This document shows positions 33,964 to 43,821 of a stretch of 64,000 nucleotides of DNA, piece by piece. The notes below the pieces were generated by a model. That model was not told where the DNA came from. It worked only from the letters and a program-made list of their open reading frames with translations, and searched no databases. Every line of letters starts with the position of its first letter. The first letter of the stretch is position 1. Source of the stretch: JBCCGL01 sp039029275 (lineage in GTDB: Bacteria; Pseudomonadota; Gammaproteobacteria; JBCCGL01); assembly GCA_039029275.1 (NCBI GenBank), contig JBCCGL010000012.1:62001-126000 (forward strand), written 5' to 3'. A program made the translations under genes and the position numbers.

Positions 33964-35901
33964 ATGTCGGACGCCAAAATGTACCCGGTTAGCGACGATG
34001 TCGCCGCTCATGCCCATATCGACAACGAAAAATATCTGGAGATGTACAAGCAGTCTATCGATGACCCGGAGGGTTTCTGGGCGGATAGCGCCAATGAAAT
34101 GATCGACTGGATGAGTCCGTGGCATACCGTGCGTGACGTCGACTATCACAAGGCACACATCCGCTGGTTCGACGGTGCGACCCTCAACGTTTCCTACAAC
34201 TGTCTGGATCGCCACCTCGAAACACGCGGCGACCAAACCGCGATCATCTGGGAAGGCGACGACCCCACTGAAGACAAAACCATTACCTATCGAGAATTGC
34301 ACGCTGAGGTTTGCAAATTCTCCAACGCGCTTAAAGATATGGGCGCGAAAAAAGGTGATCGGATTTGCCTCTACATGCCCATGATTCCGGAAGCCGCTGT
34401 CGCCATGTTGGCGTGCGCGCGAATCGGGGCGATTCATTCAATTGTGTTCGGTGGATTCTCGGCCGAGGCGCTGCGCGACCGCATCAACGACTCGGCCTGC
34501 TCGATTCTGATCACGGCCGACCAAAGCGTGCGTGGCGGCAAAAACGTCCCCTTGAAATCCAATGCAGATGTCGCCTGTCAAGGCACCCCGTCGATCGAAA
34601 AAGTAGTCGTTGTCAAACGCGGGGGCGAGACAATCGACTGGAACGAAGACCGCGACGTCTGGTATCACGAGGCGGTCGATGCGGCGAGCAGCGATTGCGC
34701 ACCAGAGCCGATGCAGGCCGAAGACCCGCTGTTTATCCTGTACACCTCTGGCTCAACCGGCAAACCCAAGGGAGTGCTGCACACCAGCGGTGGTTACATC
34801 TTGTATGCCGCGATGACGCACAAATACGTGTTCGATTATCACGACGGCGACGTCTACTGGTGCACCGCGGATGTCGGCTGGGTCACCGGCCACAGCTATA
34901 TCGTCTACGGCCCGCTCGCCAACGGGGCAATCAGCCTGATGTTTGAGGGGATACCGACCTACCCCGACGCCAGTCGTTTCTGGCAGGTCGTGGACAAACA
35001 CAGCGTCAACATCTTCTACACCGCACCGACCGCAATACGCGCTCTGATGGGACAGGGCGACGAGTTGGTCAACGCGACCTCGCGCAAATCCTTGCGTGTG
35101 CTGGGTTCGGTGGGTGAGCCAATCAACCCTGAGGCATGGGAGTGGTATCACAAAGTGGTCGGCAATGGCCAATGCCCAATTGTGGATACCTGGTGGCAGA
35201 CCGAAACGGGCGGCATCCTGATTACACCGTTGCCGGGCGCAACCGCAACCAAACCGGGTTCGGCGACACGCCCATTCTTCGGGATTACACCGGAATTGGT
35301 CGACGATCAGGGTAATCAGCTGGACGGCGCAACCTCAGGCAACCTCGTGATCACTCAATCGTGGCCCGGTCAAATGCGTGGCGTCTATGGTGACCAGCAG
35401 CGATTTTTCGACACCTATTTTGCCATGTACCCCGGACGCTATTTCACCGGTGACGGTGCGCGTCGTGACGAGGACGGCTACTGGTGGATAACCGGCCGTG
35501 TTGACGATGTCATTAACGTTTCCGGCCACCGCATGGGTACCGCCGAAGTCGAAAGCGCGCTCGTGCTGCACGACGCGGTTGCCGAAGCGGCTGTTGTTGG
35601 CTTCCCACACGACATTAAAGGTCAGGGTATCTACGCTTACGTGACACTGATGAACGGAGTGTCGGAAAGCGAAGAACTGCGCGCAGAACTGGTTAAACAC
35701 GTGCGTGCGGAGATCGGCCCGATCGCATCGCCTGATGTGATCCAGTGGGCTCCCGGCCTGCCGAAAACTCGATCGGGCAAAATCATGCGCCGCATCCTGC
35801 GCAAGGTGGCTGAAAATGAGCTGGAAAACCTTGGTGATACCTCGACGTTGGCCGATCCAAGCGTTGTCGATAACCTGATCGACAATCGCGCCAACAAATA
35901 G
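33964..35901 (+). CDS. acsA: Acetyl-CoA synthetase
   Basis: A 645-residue AMP-forming ligase of normal length that activates acetate to acetyl-CoA. It starts with the ACS N-terminal domain (DDPEGFWADSANEMIDWMSPW). The P-loop YTSGSTGKPKG, WWQTETGG, the hinge segment YWWITGRVDDVINVSGHR and the C-terminal KTRSGKIMRR with the regulatory lysine are all intact. It completes the acetate module begun by the symporter. The ribosome site AAGGGGGAA is strong, and a terminator follows. Confidence 0.96.
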   Translation: MSDAKMYPVSDDVAAHAHIDNEKYLEMYKQSIDDPEGFWADSANEMIDWMSPWHTVRDVDYHKAHIRWFDGATLNVSYNCLDRHLETRGDQTAIIWEGDDPTEDKTITYRELHAEVCKFSNALKDMGAKKGDRICLYMPMIPEAAVAMLACARIGAIHSIVFGGFSAEALRDRINDSACSILITADQSVRGGKNVPLKSNADVACQGTPSIEKVVVVKRGGETIDWNEDRDVWYHEAVDAASSDCAPEPMQAEDPLFILYTSGSTGKPKGVLHTSGGYILYAAMTHKYVFDYHDGDVYWCTADVGWVTGHSYIVYGPLANGAISLMFEGIPTYPDASRFWQVVDKHSVNIFYTAPTAIRALMGQGDELVNATSRKSLRVLGSVGEPINPEAWEWYHKVVGNGQCPIVDTWWQTETGGILITPLPGATATKPGSATRPFFGITPELVDDQGNQLDGATSGNLVITQSWPGQMRGVYGDQQRFFDTYFAMYPGRYFTGDGARRDEDGYWWITGRVDDVINVSGHRMGTAEVESALVLHDAVAEAAVVGFPHDIKGQGIYAYVTLMNGVSESEELRAELVKHVRAEIGPIASPDVIQWAPGLPKTRSGKIMRRILRKVAENELENLGDTSTLADPSVVDNLIDNRANK

Positions 35902-35922
35902 GCATTCAAAGTCGCTTCCACT

Positions 35923-35954
35923 AAAAAGCCCCGCCAGTCGGTCGGGGCTTTTTT
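35923..35954. terminator. Bidirectional terminator between acsA and the GGCT-like gene
   Basis: AAAAAGCCCCG (35923-35933) pairs with CGGGGCTTTTTT (35943-35954). The T-run on the plus strand serves acsA, and the A-run on the other side gives a U-run for the convergent minus-strand gene. It lies 22 bp after the acsA stop. Confidence 0.9.
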
Positions 35955-35980
35955 AATTCTGGACAAAATTCGAAGCCTGA

Positions 35981-36502
35981 TTAAATCTGACCATAGCGAT
36001 TGAGCCTGTCGCGTTCGTTGTCCAAATCCTGCGTTGCCGCGACGTTGACAACAGACTCACAGTACTCCTTTGGAAAGCCGTGCGAGCGCGCGCCAAACAG
36101 ACACAAGTCCCGATACCATGTGTAAGGCTTAAGGGATGAATCGCGCATCCATTGGTCTGCAATGTACACGAACACACTGATGCTATCGCCATTGTCAGTA
36201 GTGATGTTCAACTCCCTTGGTGTGTAACCGCGGTCGGTTTCGATACCCTCAATGGCGTCCAAAACCGGCTTTTGACTCGCATCCATTTCGTATATCGCGC
36301 CGCGAATCACATCGATCGAATTACCAGTGAAACACATATTGGCTTTGGCTGATCCATCGTGCCCTTGTTTGTTAAATTTCAATCGATATCCACTGACGGC
36401 CGCTGTGCCAACGGTTTTCGCACTGGCGATCCGATCCACTATTCGCGGCACGAAAAGGTTCGAGCCGTAGCCAAAATAAAAGAGTGTTTGTTCTGATTGC
36501 AT
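35981..36502 (-). CDS. Gamma-glutamylcyclotransferase-like (GGCT/AIG2) protein
   Basis: A 173-residue protein with the family opening FYFGYGSNL and the likely catalytic Glu in DAIEGIETDRGY. Such proteins cleave gamma-glutamyl compounds to 5-oxoproline, or have related cyclotransferase or esterase roles. The length and full domain argue for an active enzyme, but the substrate is unknown. It ends near the acsA terminator and is divergent from the sulfotransferase gene. Confidence 0.83.
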   Translation of the reverse strand: MQSEQTLFYFGYGSNLFVPRIVDRIASAKTVGTAAVSGYRLKFNKQGHDGSAKANMCFTGNSIDVIRGAIYEMDASQKPVLDAIEGIETDRGYTPRELNITTDNGDSISVFVYIADQWMRDSSLKPYTWYRDLCLFGARSHGFPKEYCESVVNVAATQDLDNERDRLNRYGQI

Positions 36503-36727
36503 TAAGGTTTTGCCTTGTCAAAGTTCGTTTTTCGATTACGCGTCGTTCTGGCGATAACTGTAATCCTGCCCGACTTCATCGAAGGCTGTTCAAGATCAAT
36601 AGCGCAAGGCGCTGTCCCAGACCATTTAGAAATCACTTTTGACAGGTTTCACATAACATTTTGATGACGCGATGCTAGACTTTATGCCTCAAACGTTTCC
36701 ATCATTAATATTATTCAATCTCCCCCA

Positions 36728-37594
36728 ATGGTCACTAGATTACTCTTAATTGGCTATCAGCGCAGTGGTTCAACAGCGGTCAAAACTATTTGCACGAGAC
36801 ACCCGCAAGTTGCGTATTTTGGTGGCGACTTGCAAATCAACCCGTTTTTTACGCGAGGATTTGCCAGCTTCACGATAGGGTATCAATCAAAAGCCGCCAG
36901 CGAGCGCGGCATTCGCGCGCTGTTCGACACAATTTGCGGACTGGAGGCCAATGAGGAAACACGCTGCTTGTGCGCGAAAGTGGTGTGCAACTCACCTGAG
37001 TCAGCAAAGAAGCTCGCTGAATCAATCACAAAAAATATTCCGGAGATGAAAATTATACTCGTTCGACGACATGACCTGGTGGCGCAGTACGGATCGCGCT
37101 CCAAGGCGCGTCTAACCGGTGTTGCTCATTCCTGGGATACGAAGTATGTATCGAGCGAACCATCGACCACTGTAAGCATCAACAAGCATCTGTTGGCAAG
37201 ATTTGTCCACGTTGTTGAACAAACCTATGCGGAACTCGACAAGCTACGCGAAAACCACGACGTGCTTGACGTCAGCTACGAAGAGTTTGACAAAGACAAT
37301 GCCGGTACGCGACGCGAGATCGAACAGTTTATCGGACTGGACGAAGTGCCGCTTGGCGAAATGCACTCCACAAAAGTATCGCCTGCGCCGGAGGATTACA
37401 TCCGTCAGTACAAACAGTTGAAAGAATTTGCCGACAGTGAACGGCAACGTGTGGCAGACGGCACTGTCAAACCATGGTACGCACAGGCTGTCCGCGTTCT
37501 TACAAAACTCGAAGGAATGCTGCACAAAAGCCGCGGAGTACGACGCCAGAAGATAAGGAGGGACCTACGTGAGAAGCACCTTCAGAATCGGTAG
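36728..37594 (+). CDS. Sulfotransferase family protein
   Basis: A 288-residue protein with a PAPS-binding 5'-phosphosulfate loop (GYQRSGSTAV, about 8-17) and the 3'-phosphate segment (KIILVRRHDLVAQYGSRSKA, cut to the core). It is basic at the C-terminus. It would transfer sulfate to a sugar, lipid or polyamine acceptor, most likely an envelope polysaccharide or secreted compound; the acceptor is unknown. Its base composition is somewhat AT-richer than its neighbours and it stands alone, which may indicate horizontal gain. The ATG has only a weak pyrimidine-rich context upstream. Confidence 0.78.
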   Translation: MVTRLLLIGYQRSGSTAVKTICTRHPQVAYFGGDLQINPFFTRGFASFTIGYQSKAASERGIRALFDTICGLEANEETRCLCAKVVCNSPESAKKLAESITKNIPEMKIILVRRHDLVAQYGSRSKARLTGVAHSWDTKYVSSEPSTTVSINKHLLARFVHVVEQTYAELDKLRENHDVLDVSYEEFDKDNAGTRREIEQFIGLDEVPLGEMHSTKVSPAPEDYIRQYKQLKEFADSERQRVADGTVKPWYAQAVRVLTKLEGMLHKSRGVRRQKIRRDLREKHLQNR

Positions 37595-37634
37595 TATGAC
37601 GGTTGCAAGCTCGCGGGTATAACCGGCCAAGGTC

Positions 37635-38036
37635 CTAGGACTTGTCCTCCAGATCGCGCGGGTTGAAATCCAGCGACGCCGAATTGATACAGTAGCGCAA
37701 TCCGGTCGGTTGAGGACCATCCGGAAAAACGTGCCCCAAGTGCGCTTCGCATTGATTGCAGTGCACTTCGGTGCGAATCATACCGTGGCTGGTGTCGCGC
37801 GTTTCGCCTACATTTTCAGACTCTGCAGGTTGCCAGAAGCTCGGCCAGCCGCTTCCGGAGTCGTATTTTTCCTTCGAATCGAAAAGTGATGCTCCACAGC
37901 AAACGCACGCGTAACTGCCCTCCGCCTTATTGGAGTTGAACTCACCGGTAAATGGTGCCTCAGTTCCATGTTCGCGTGTGATGCGATATTGCTCCGCTGA
38001 GAGTTTAGTGCGCCAATCGTGATCTTTATCATTCAT
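37635..38036 (-). CDS. msrB: Peptide-methionine (R)-S-oxide reductase
   Basis: A 133-residue MsrB, normal length. Zinc ligands are C44, C47, C93, C96 (CVCC and CNQC). GSGWPSFW is present, as is the catalytic C116 in RYCINSASL. There is no clear resolving Cys at the position used by many MsrBs (it reads Asp/Ser near 60), so regeneration may rely on thioredoxin directly. It repairs methionine-R-sulfoxide in oxidised proteins. It is monocistronic, convergent with the sulfotransferase gene. Confidence 0.94.
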   Translation of the reverse strand: MNDKDHDWRTKLSAEQYRITREHGTEAPFTGEFNSNKAEGSYACVCCGASLFDSKEKYDSGSGWPSFWQPAESENVGETRDTSHGMIRTEVHCNQCEAHLGHVFPDGPQPTGLRYCINSASLDFNPRDLEDKS

Positions 38037-38103
38037 GATTTGCTCTTTCCCGCAGTGACTTAGGGTTCTATGATCGTGATATTCAGCAAAGATTCAATCT
38101 CGT

Positions 38104-38655
38104 ATGCGAAATAAACCCCCAATCACTCCCGAAGATTCGGATCTATTCCGGCAGGCGATTGGCGACGTGCGCCGGATAAACGATGGCCGCAGCATCCGCG
38201 ACAACAAAAAACCGCGCCCGGAACCGCGACAACAAGCGTTGGACGATAGCGCCGTGATGGATGAGCTGTTGAGCGATCCGAGTGAATCCGAGTTGATGGA
38301 GACCGGCGAACACCTCGCGTTTCGAAAAAACGGGGTACAGGAAGCCGTGCTGCGCAAACTAAGACGCGGAAATTTTGCAGTGCAAGCCGAACTCGACCTA
38401 CATGGGATGACGGTGGAAATGGCGCGCGGCGAGGTTCGCGAATTCCTTAAAGTCGCGCTGCAACGCGAACATCGCTGCGTGCGCATCATCCACGGTAAAG
38501 GAAGGCGACAGGCCGATAGTGCGCCGCGACTCAAGGGTTTTCTCAATCACTGGTTGCAACGCAAAAAAGAGATCATCGCGTTTTGTTCTGCGCGCCCGGA
38601 GGACGGCGGCACCGGCGCCATCTACATCCTGCTTAGCAGTCAGCGATCGCGCTAG
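38104..38655 (+). CDS. Smr-domain DNA endonuclease-like protein
   Basis: A 183-residue protein with an Smr domain in the C-terminal half: LDLHG (97-101), then HGKG (130-133) and an ending rich in hydrophobic residues (TGAIYILL). The N-terminal 80 residues are charged and probably disordered. This is the SmrA/SmrB-like layout of gammaproteobacteria. Such proteins have nicking or RNA-cleaving activity, and SmrB-like proteins cut mRNA at collided ribosomes. Which type this is cannot be decided. It lies 38 bp before the hydrolase gene. Confidence 0.87.
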   Translation: MRNKPPITPEDSDLFRQAIGDVRRINDGRSIRDNKKPRPEPRQQALDDSAVMDELLSDPSESELMETGEHLAFRKNGVQEAVLRKLRRGNFAVQAELDLHGMTVEMARGEVREFLKVALQREHRCVRIIHGKGRRQADSAPRLKGFLNHWLQRKKEIIAFCSARPEDGGTGAIYILLSSQRSR

Positions 38656-38693
38656 CGAATTCTCGCTCTTTGCTGGTAAGGTAGGCGGGATTT

Positions 38694-39794
38694 GTGAGCG
38701 AGATGCATCGAACGACGCGTTATTTGCGAGTGTTCGTCGCGACACTTTCCATCACGACACTGCTTTATCTCTTCTCAGGTTTGGTTGTCATGGCAATGCC
38801 CAGCGAAAAAATCACCGATTCACTTGGCGATTCCTATCCGCAGTTCCTCAAGCAAGCGCAACACCACTGGCAAGAGCGCGCGGTGCGTGAGGAAATTACT
38901 GGTGTTGGCAACGTTCCGATCGCCTTTGCAAAGCTGCCTGTCGAGAATGCACGGGGCTTTGTCATTGTTGCCACCGGTCGCGCCGAAAACTTGCTGAAGT
39001 ACCAGGACGTCGCATTTGAGTTGAACAATGCAGGCTACAGCGTGCTGATTTTCGATCATCGAGGCCAGGGATTTTCGGGTCGCCTGCTGAGTGATCCGCG
39101 CAAAGGCCACGTTGAGACCTTCGATGATTACGTTAGCGATCTCAAAACGCTGTTTGACGAACACGTCGAAATTGAAGAAGGCAAACCCGTTGCGATTCTG
39201 GCGCACTCAATGGGCGGCACGGTCTCGGCGCTGTACTCGCAAGTGTATCCCGATGATATCGACGGGCTAATCCTGTCATCGCCGATGCTGGCACTCCCTA
39301 CCGGTGTGTTCGGGCGCTTTTTGATCAACACACTTTCAAGAGTAGAAAGAGCCCTGCAGGCGATCTTCGACACTGAATCGCACTACGTACCAGGAATCGG
39401 GCAGTACACCAACGTTGCATTCGAAGACAACAGCCTCACCCACAGCCGTGAACGGTTTGAGAATATTGGCCGCATTGCACGCGAGTATCCTCTGGCTCGA
39501 CTGGGCGATCCGACCATGCACTGGGTGCGAATGGCGTACGCCGCAATGGACAAAATTTTTGCCCATGCAGATCGCATACGTAAACCCACGCTGATTTTAC
39601 AAGCCGGCGACGACTCGATTATCGACAACGACGGGCAGGATCGTTTTTGCCAGGCTATCGGTACGCACTGCGTTGGCGGCAAACCGTTCACGATTGTCGA
39701 TGGCCGTCACGAACTGCTGAACGAGTCCGACGAATATCGGGATCAAGCGATGCAGAAAATTTTCGACTTTCTCGATACACTCCAACAGCAATAA
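38694..39794 (+). CDS. Membrane-anchored alpha/beta hydrolase (lysophospholipase/monoacylglycerol lipase-like)
   Basis: A 366-residue protein with an N-terminal hydrophobic segment (about 11-34), then an alpha/beta hydrolase domain. The nucleophile S172 lies in AHSMGG, the acid Asp in LQAGDDSIID and the His in DGRHELLNE. FDHRGQGFSGR is the usual PldB/monoacylglycerol lipase strand. It probably cleaves lysophospholipids or monoglycerides at the membrane. The start is a GTG with GGCGGGA upstream; an ATG three codons later is possible. The DUF3604 gene follows in 20 bp, so the two likely form an operon. Confidence 0.86.
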   Translation: MSEMHRTTRYLRVFVATLSITTLLYLFSGLVVMAMPSEKITDSLGDSYPQFLKQAQHHWQERAVREEITGVGNVPIAFAKLPVENARGFVIVATGRAENLLKYQDVAFELNNAGYSVLIFDHRGQGFSGRLLSDPRKGHVETFDDYVSDLKTLFDEHVEIEEGKPVAILAHSMGGTVSALYSQVYPDDIDGLILSSPMLALPTGVFGRFLINTLSRVERALQAIFDTESHYVPGIGQYTNVAFEDNSLTHSRERFENIGRIAREYPLARLGDPTMHWVRMAYAAMDKIFAHADRIRKPTLILQAGDDSIIDNDGQDRFCQAIGTHCVGGKPFTIVDGRHELLNESDEYRDQAMQKIFDFLDTLQQQ

Positions 39795-39814
39795 CCGACC
39801 AGCGAGAAACGCCT

Positions 39815-42118
39815 ATGTCGTTTGAAACCGACGACGGGAAAAAGGTAGCTACGGAATTGATGGGCGACGCATGGCCGTCAGCCGAACCCGGACAGGACCC
39901 CGCACTGTATGGCCATGCGTCCCTGGAGCCGCGCGGCGACTTCGCCGTTCGCAGTGTGCAGACATTCAAACTCGTGTACACGGTAGGACGCTATGGCATC
40001 GACGACACCGGTGGCATTCGCGTAGTGTTCCGTTTTATGGGTGACTGGGGCGATTTTCAGACAACCGATCCGCTCGCCTACAACTACGTTACCGCTCACG
40101 CCAATACAAACAGCCGCCTCTCGTTACAATACGCAAAAACCGGTCATCAGCGCCCATGGTTTCGGTCACTGACTGTAAAGCTTCACGGGGGCTATCTACG
40201 CGAAGGCGACACAATCACGATTGTGTTCGGTGACACCGAGAAGGGATCACCCGGCATGCAGCTGCAAACATTTTGCGAGGCGGGATTCGAATTCAAAGTA
40301 CTCGCCGATGTGTGCGCCGTCGGCCATTACGTGCCCTTGCCAGAAACGCCGTACATCTCAATCGTGCCGAGCGAACCCAAGGAATGGAAAGCCGTTTTAC
40401 CCACCCTGCGTCGCCCCGGTGAAAAGTTTCGACTGGGTTTGAAGTGCGAAGACGAATGGGGCAATCCTACCCCGCGCGCAAGCGGCACGCTGCGCTTCGA
40501 GTCGACCGTCGCGGTCAACGGATTGCCCGAGTCACTGGATTACCCGATTGGTGAAAAGTCGATTGTCATCGACGATTTAACGATCGATGAACCGGGCCTG
40601 CTGCGTGTGCGTGTTCTGGATAATTCGGGCACTCAAATTGCTGATGCCGGCCCATTGCTGATTCGCGACGGCGTCTCTGGATACTGGGGCGATTTACACG
40701 GGCAAAGCGGCGAGTCGATTGGCGTGACAACGTCGCGCCAGTATTTTGATTTTGCCCGCAACAAATCCTTTCTCGACGTCAGCGGGCACCAGGCCAACGA
40801 CTTTCAGGTTAACAACGCGTTTTGGAATTACTTGAATGAATTAACCGCCGAGTACCACGAAGACAACCGCTTCGTTGTATTCCCCGGTTACGAATGGTCA
40901 GGCAACACTGCCGTCGGCGGTGACCGCAACGTTTTCTTTCGCGAGGAAGGACGGCAAATTCGGCGCTCGTCGCACGCGCTGCTGCCCGACCGTTCTGACA
41001 TCGACACAGACGCACCAACGGCAAACGATTTGTTTAACGCGATGCAAGGTGAAGACTGCGTAATCTACGCGCACGTTGGTGGCCGCTACGCAGATATCGC
41101 ACAAGCGCACGACCCACGCCTTGAAACCGCGATGGAAATTCACTCCGCGTGGGGCACGTTCGAATGGATGCTGACCGACGGATTCCCGCTTGGGCATCGC
41201 TCGGGCGTGGTTTGCAACAGCGACGGACACAAAGGCCGCCCCGGTGCGAGTTATCCGGGGGTTGCCACATTTGGCGCCTACGGCGGGCTAACGTGCTTCT
41301 ACACTGATGATCTTTCGCGCGACGGCATATTCGAATGCCTACGCCGACGCCATCATTTCGGCACCACCGGTTGCCGAATGCATCTCGAAGTTAACGCGCA
41401 CTTTGAATCTGACTCAACGCTGTTTGAGCACGACCCACACGCCTACGAAAACCCTAAAACCCACTCCGTTCGCGAAGCGATGATGGGTGATATTGTGCAA
41501 ACGCGCGATGCAAAAATTGAGCTTAGTGTGAACGTGATCGCGCATACCCCAATTGAGCGCATTGAAATTCGCAATGCTAACGAGGTGTTGCACGTTCATC
41601 GTCCGTACAACGAAAAAGATCTGGGGGATCGAATTCGCGTGATCTGGAGTGGTGCCGAATATCGCGGCCGGGGTCGTCAGACCACCTGGATCGGCCGCGC
41701 GCGTTTCGCCAACTGCGTGATAACCAAAATTGCCAAAATCAATGCATGGAATCGTGAGCGCAAGCTGCAAATAAACGGCAGCGACACCGTCGAGTGGAAC
41801 GCAATCACCACCGGCAACTTCGGTGGCTTTGATGCGTGGATAACACCGGGAGAGAAATCGTCACTCGACATCACCACCAACAACGGCAGTCTGCACAGTG
41901 ATCTGGATCAGATCGGACTTGATGACACAACGCTGGACGCAGGCGGTCTGGAAAAGAAAATTCGCGTTTTCCGCCTGCCGGAAAAACTCGAGAGTCGCGA
42001 GACTGATATTCAAATACCAGTCGAAATCGAAGCCGGCCGCGACAATCCGCTATGGGTGTGCGTCACCACTGAAGATGGATTTCAGGCGTGGAGCAGTCCG
42101 ATTTTTGTTTTTCGGTAG
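39815..42118 (+). CDS. DUF3604 family protein, probable PHP-like metalloenzyme
   Basis: A 767-residue protein. The first ~290 residues are beta-rich and the last ~150 also, with the conserved core between. The core carries YWGDLHGQSGES, SGHQANDFQ, FPGYEWSG, YAHVGGRYAD and VCNSDGHKGRPG. The spread of His, Asp and Glu matches a PHP-type metal site, so a phosphoesterase or hydrolase role is plausible; DUF3604 itself has no established function. No signal peptide is seen. The ATG at 39815 (MSFETDDGKK) fits; the open frame before it is inside the hydrolase gene. The best functional clue is its operon with a lipase-like hydrolase. Confidence 0.84.
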   Translation: MSFETDDGKKVATELMGDAWPSAEPGQDPALYGHASLEPRGDFAVRSVQTFKLVYTVGRYGIDDTGGIRVVFRFMGDWGDFQTTDPLAYNYVTAHANTNSRLSLQYAKTGHQRPWFRSLTVKLHGGYLREGDTITIVFGDTEKGSPGMQLQTFCEAGFEFKVLADVCAVGHYVPLPETPYISIVPSEPKEWKAVLPTLRRPGEKFRLGLKCEDEWGNPTPRASGTLRFESTVAVNGLPESLDYPIGEKSIVIDDLTIDEPGLLRVRVLDNSGTQIADAGPLLIRDGVSGYWGDLHGQSGESIGVTTSRQYFDFARNKSFLDVSGHQANDFQVNNAFWNYLNELTAEYHEDNRFVVFPGYEWSGNTAVGGDRNVFFREEGRQIRRSSHALLPDRSDIDTDAPTANDLFNAMQGEDCVIYAHVGGRYADIAQAHDPRLETAMEIHSAWGTFEWMLTDGFPLGHRSGVVCNSDGHKGRPGASYPGVATFGAYGGLTCFYTDDLSRDGIFECLRRRHHFGTTGCRMHLEVNAHFESDSTLFEHDPHAYENPKTHSVREAMMGDIVQTRDAKIELSVNVIAHTPIERIEIRNANEVLHVHRPYNEKDLGDRIRVIWSGAEYRGRGRQTTWIGRARFANCVITKIAKINAWNRERKLQINGSDTVEWNAITTGNFGGFDAWITPGEKSSLDITTNNGSLHSDLDQIGLDDTTLDAGGLEKKIRVFRLPEKLESRETDIQIPVEIEAGRDNPLWVCVTTEDGFQAWSSPIFVFR

Positions 42119-42137
42119 AAAGGTCCGAAAAATTTAA

Positions 42138-43733
42138 TTACACCCCACCCTGCTCCCGCGTCGCCAAAAATTCGACATCCGACGCGCGCTCTTCGGCCAT
42201 TTGTAAATTTACTCGTGTCGGCGCGAGATAAACCAGCGCACCGGCGTGGTCGACAGACAAATTAGTGGCGTATTTATCACTGAATTCGCGCAGCTTTTTG
42301 TCGTCGCTGCAACGCACCCAGCGCGCGGTTTGTACGTTGACAGCCTCGAACTGACAGTCGACGTTGTATTCATCTTTCAGGCGCTGAGCAACAACGTCAA
42401 ATTGCAACACACCCACAGCACCGAGAATCAAATCGTTGTTTGTTTTCGGGCGGAACAACTGCGTTGCACCTTCCTCGCAGAGCTGATCGAGTCCCTTGTT
42501 AAGCTGTTTCATTTTCAAGGGGTCTTTTAAACGCGCTCGACGAAAAAGCTCTGGTGCAAAGTTTGGTATGCCGGTAAAAGTCAGTGCTTCGCCCGCAGTA
42601 AATGTGTCACCAATACTGATGCTGCCGTGGTTGTGCAGGCCGATGATGTCCCCGGAAAACGCTTCTTCGACCGCGCCGCGATCCGACGCCAAAAACGTCA
42701 TTGCGTCGCCGATGCGAACGTCCTTGCCAATGCGGACGTGCCTGGCTTTCATGCCTTTTTGATACTTACCCGAACAGATACGCAAAAACGCTATGCGGTC
42801 GCGATGCTGTGGGTCCATATTCGCCTGGATCTTGAAAACAAAACCGCTGAATTTTTCCTCGCCGGCTTCGACTGCTCGGGTTTGGGTGTCGCGCGACTGC
42901 GGCGCGGGTGCGTATTCGACAAAGTCATCGAGCAGTTCGGCAACCCCGAAGTTGTTGATTGCCGACCCGAAAAATACCGGAGTTAACTCTCCGCGCAGAT
43001 ACGCGTCTTTATCAAACTCGTTGCTTGCACCTTTGACCAGTTCAATCTCATCGCGCAGCTCATCCGCCATCGGCCCAAGCATCTCGTCGAGTTGCGGATT
43101 GTCGAGGCCGTAAACGATATCGCCTTCCTGCACTTTGCCTCCGTGCGTCGGGCTGAAAAAATGCACCGCATCGTTGTGCAGATGAAACACACCCTTGAAG
43201 CGTTTGCCCATGCCCACCGGCCAGGTGATCGGTGCGCAACGAATACCAAGCATGTTTTCAACTTCGTCCAGCAGGTCGATCGGATCGCGACCCTCGCGGT
43301 CGAGCTTGTTGATGAAGGTCATGACCGGCGTGTCGCGCAGGCGGCACACTTCCATCAATTTTTCGGTACGCGGCTCGACACCTTTGGCCACATCGATCAC
43401 CATCAGCGCGGAGTCAACCGCTGTCAGCGTGCGGTAAGTGTCTTCGGAGAAGTCTTCATGCCCCGGTGTATCGAGCAGATTCACCATACGTTCTTTGTAC
43501 GGAAACTGCATCACGGATGAGGTAACCGAGATACCGCGTTCCTGTTCCATCGCCATCCAGTCTGATGTTGCATGCCGCGCGGCCTTGCGGCCCTTGACGG
43601 TTCCGGCAAGTTGGATCGCGCCACCGAACAGCAAGAGCTTCTCCGTTAGCGTGGTTTTGCCCGCATCGGGGTGCGAGATAATCGCAAAGGTGCGGCGGCG
43701 TTGAATCTCGCTTGTCAGGCCATTTGAAGACAT
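42138..43733 (-). CDS. prfC: Peptide chain release factor 3
   Basis: A 531-residue translational GTPase, normal length. P-loop SHPDAGKTTLTEK, switch II DTPGHEDF, and NKLDREGRDP for guanine specificity are present; domains II and III follow. RF3 removes RF1/RF2 after peptide release. I chose the ATG at 43733 (MSSNGLTSEIQRRRTFAII), which fits the family start; the frame is open to 43775. It is convergent with the DUF3604 gene, 19 bp away, with no visible terminator. Confidence 0.95.
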   Translation of the reverse strand: MSSNGLTSEIQRRRTFAIISHPDAGKTTLTEKLLLFGGAIQLAGTVKGRKAARHATSDWMAMEQERGISVTSSVMQFPYKERMVNLLDTPGHEDFSEDTYRTLTAVDSALMVIDVAKGVEPRTEKLMEVCRLRDTPVMTFINKLDREGRDPIDLLDEVENMLGIRCAPITWPVGMGKRFKGVFHLHNDAVHFFSPTHGGKVQEGDIVYGLDNPQLDEMLGPMADELRDEIELVKGASNEFDKDAYLRGELTPVFFGSAINNFGVAELLDDFVEYAPAPQSRDTQTRAVEAGEEKFSGFVFKIQANMDPQHRDRIAFLRICSGKYQKGMKARHVRIGKDVRIGDAMTFLASDRGAVEEAFSGDIIGLHNHGSISIGDTFTAGEALTFTGIPNFAPELFRRARLKDPLKMKQLNKGLDQLCEEGATQLFRPKTNNDLILGAVGVLQFDVVAQRLKDEYNVDCQFEAVNVQTARWVRCSDDKKLREFSDKYATNLSVDHAGALVYLAPTRVNLQMAEERASDVEFLATREQGGV

Positions 43734-43821
43734 CTGAAATTCCGATTTCGGTGCGGCCGCGTTTTTGGACCGCAAAAAGCCGCGTATTCTAGCTTAAGCC
43801 GTCGATGGCGTCAGGCGCGAT

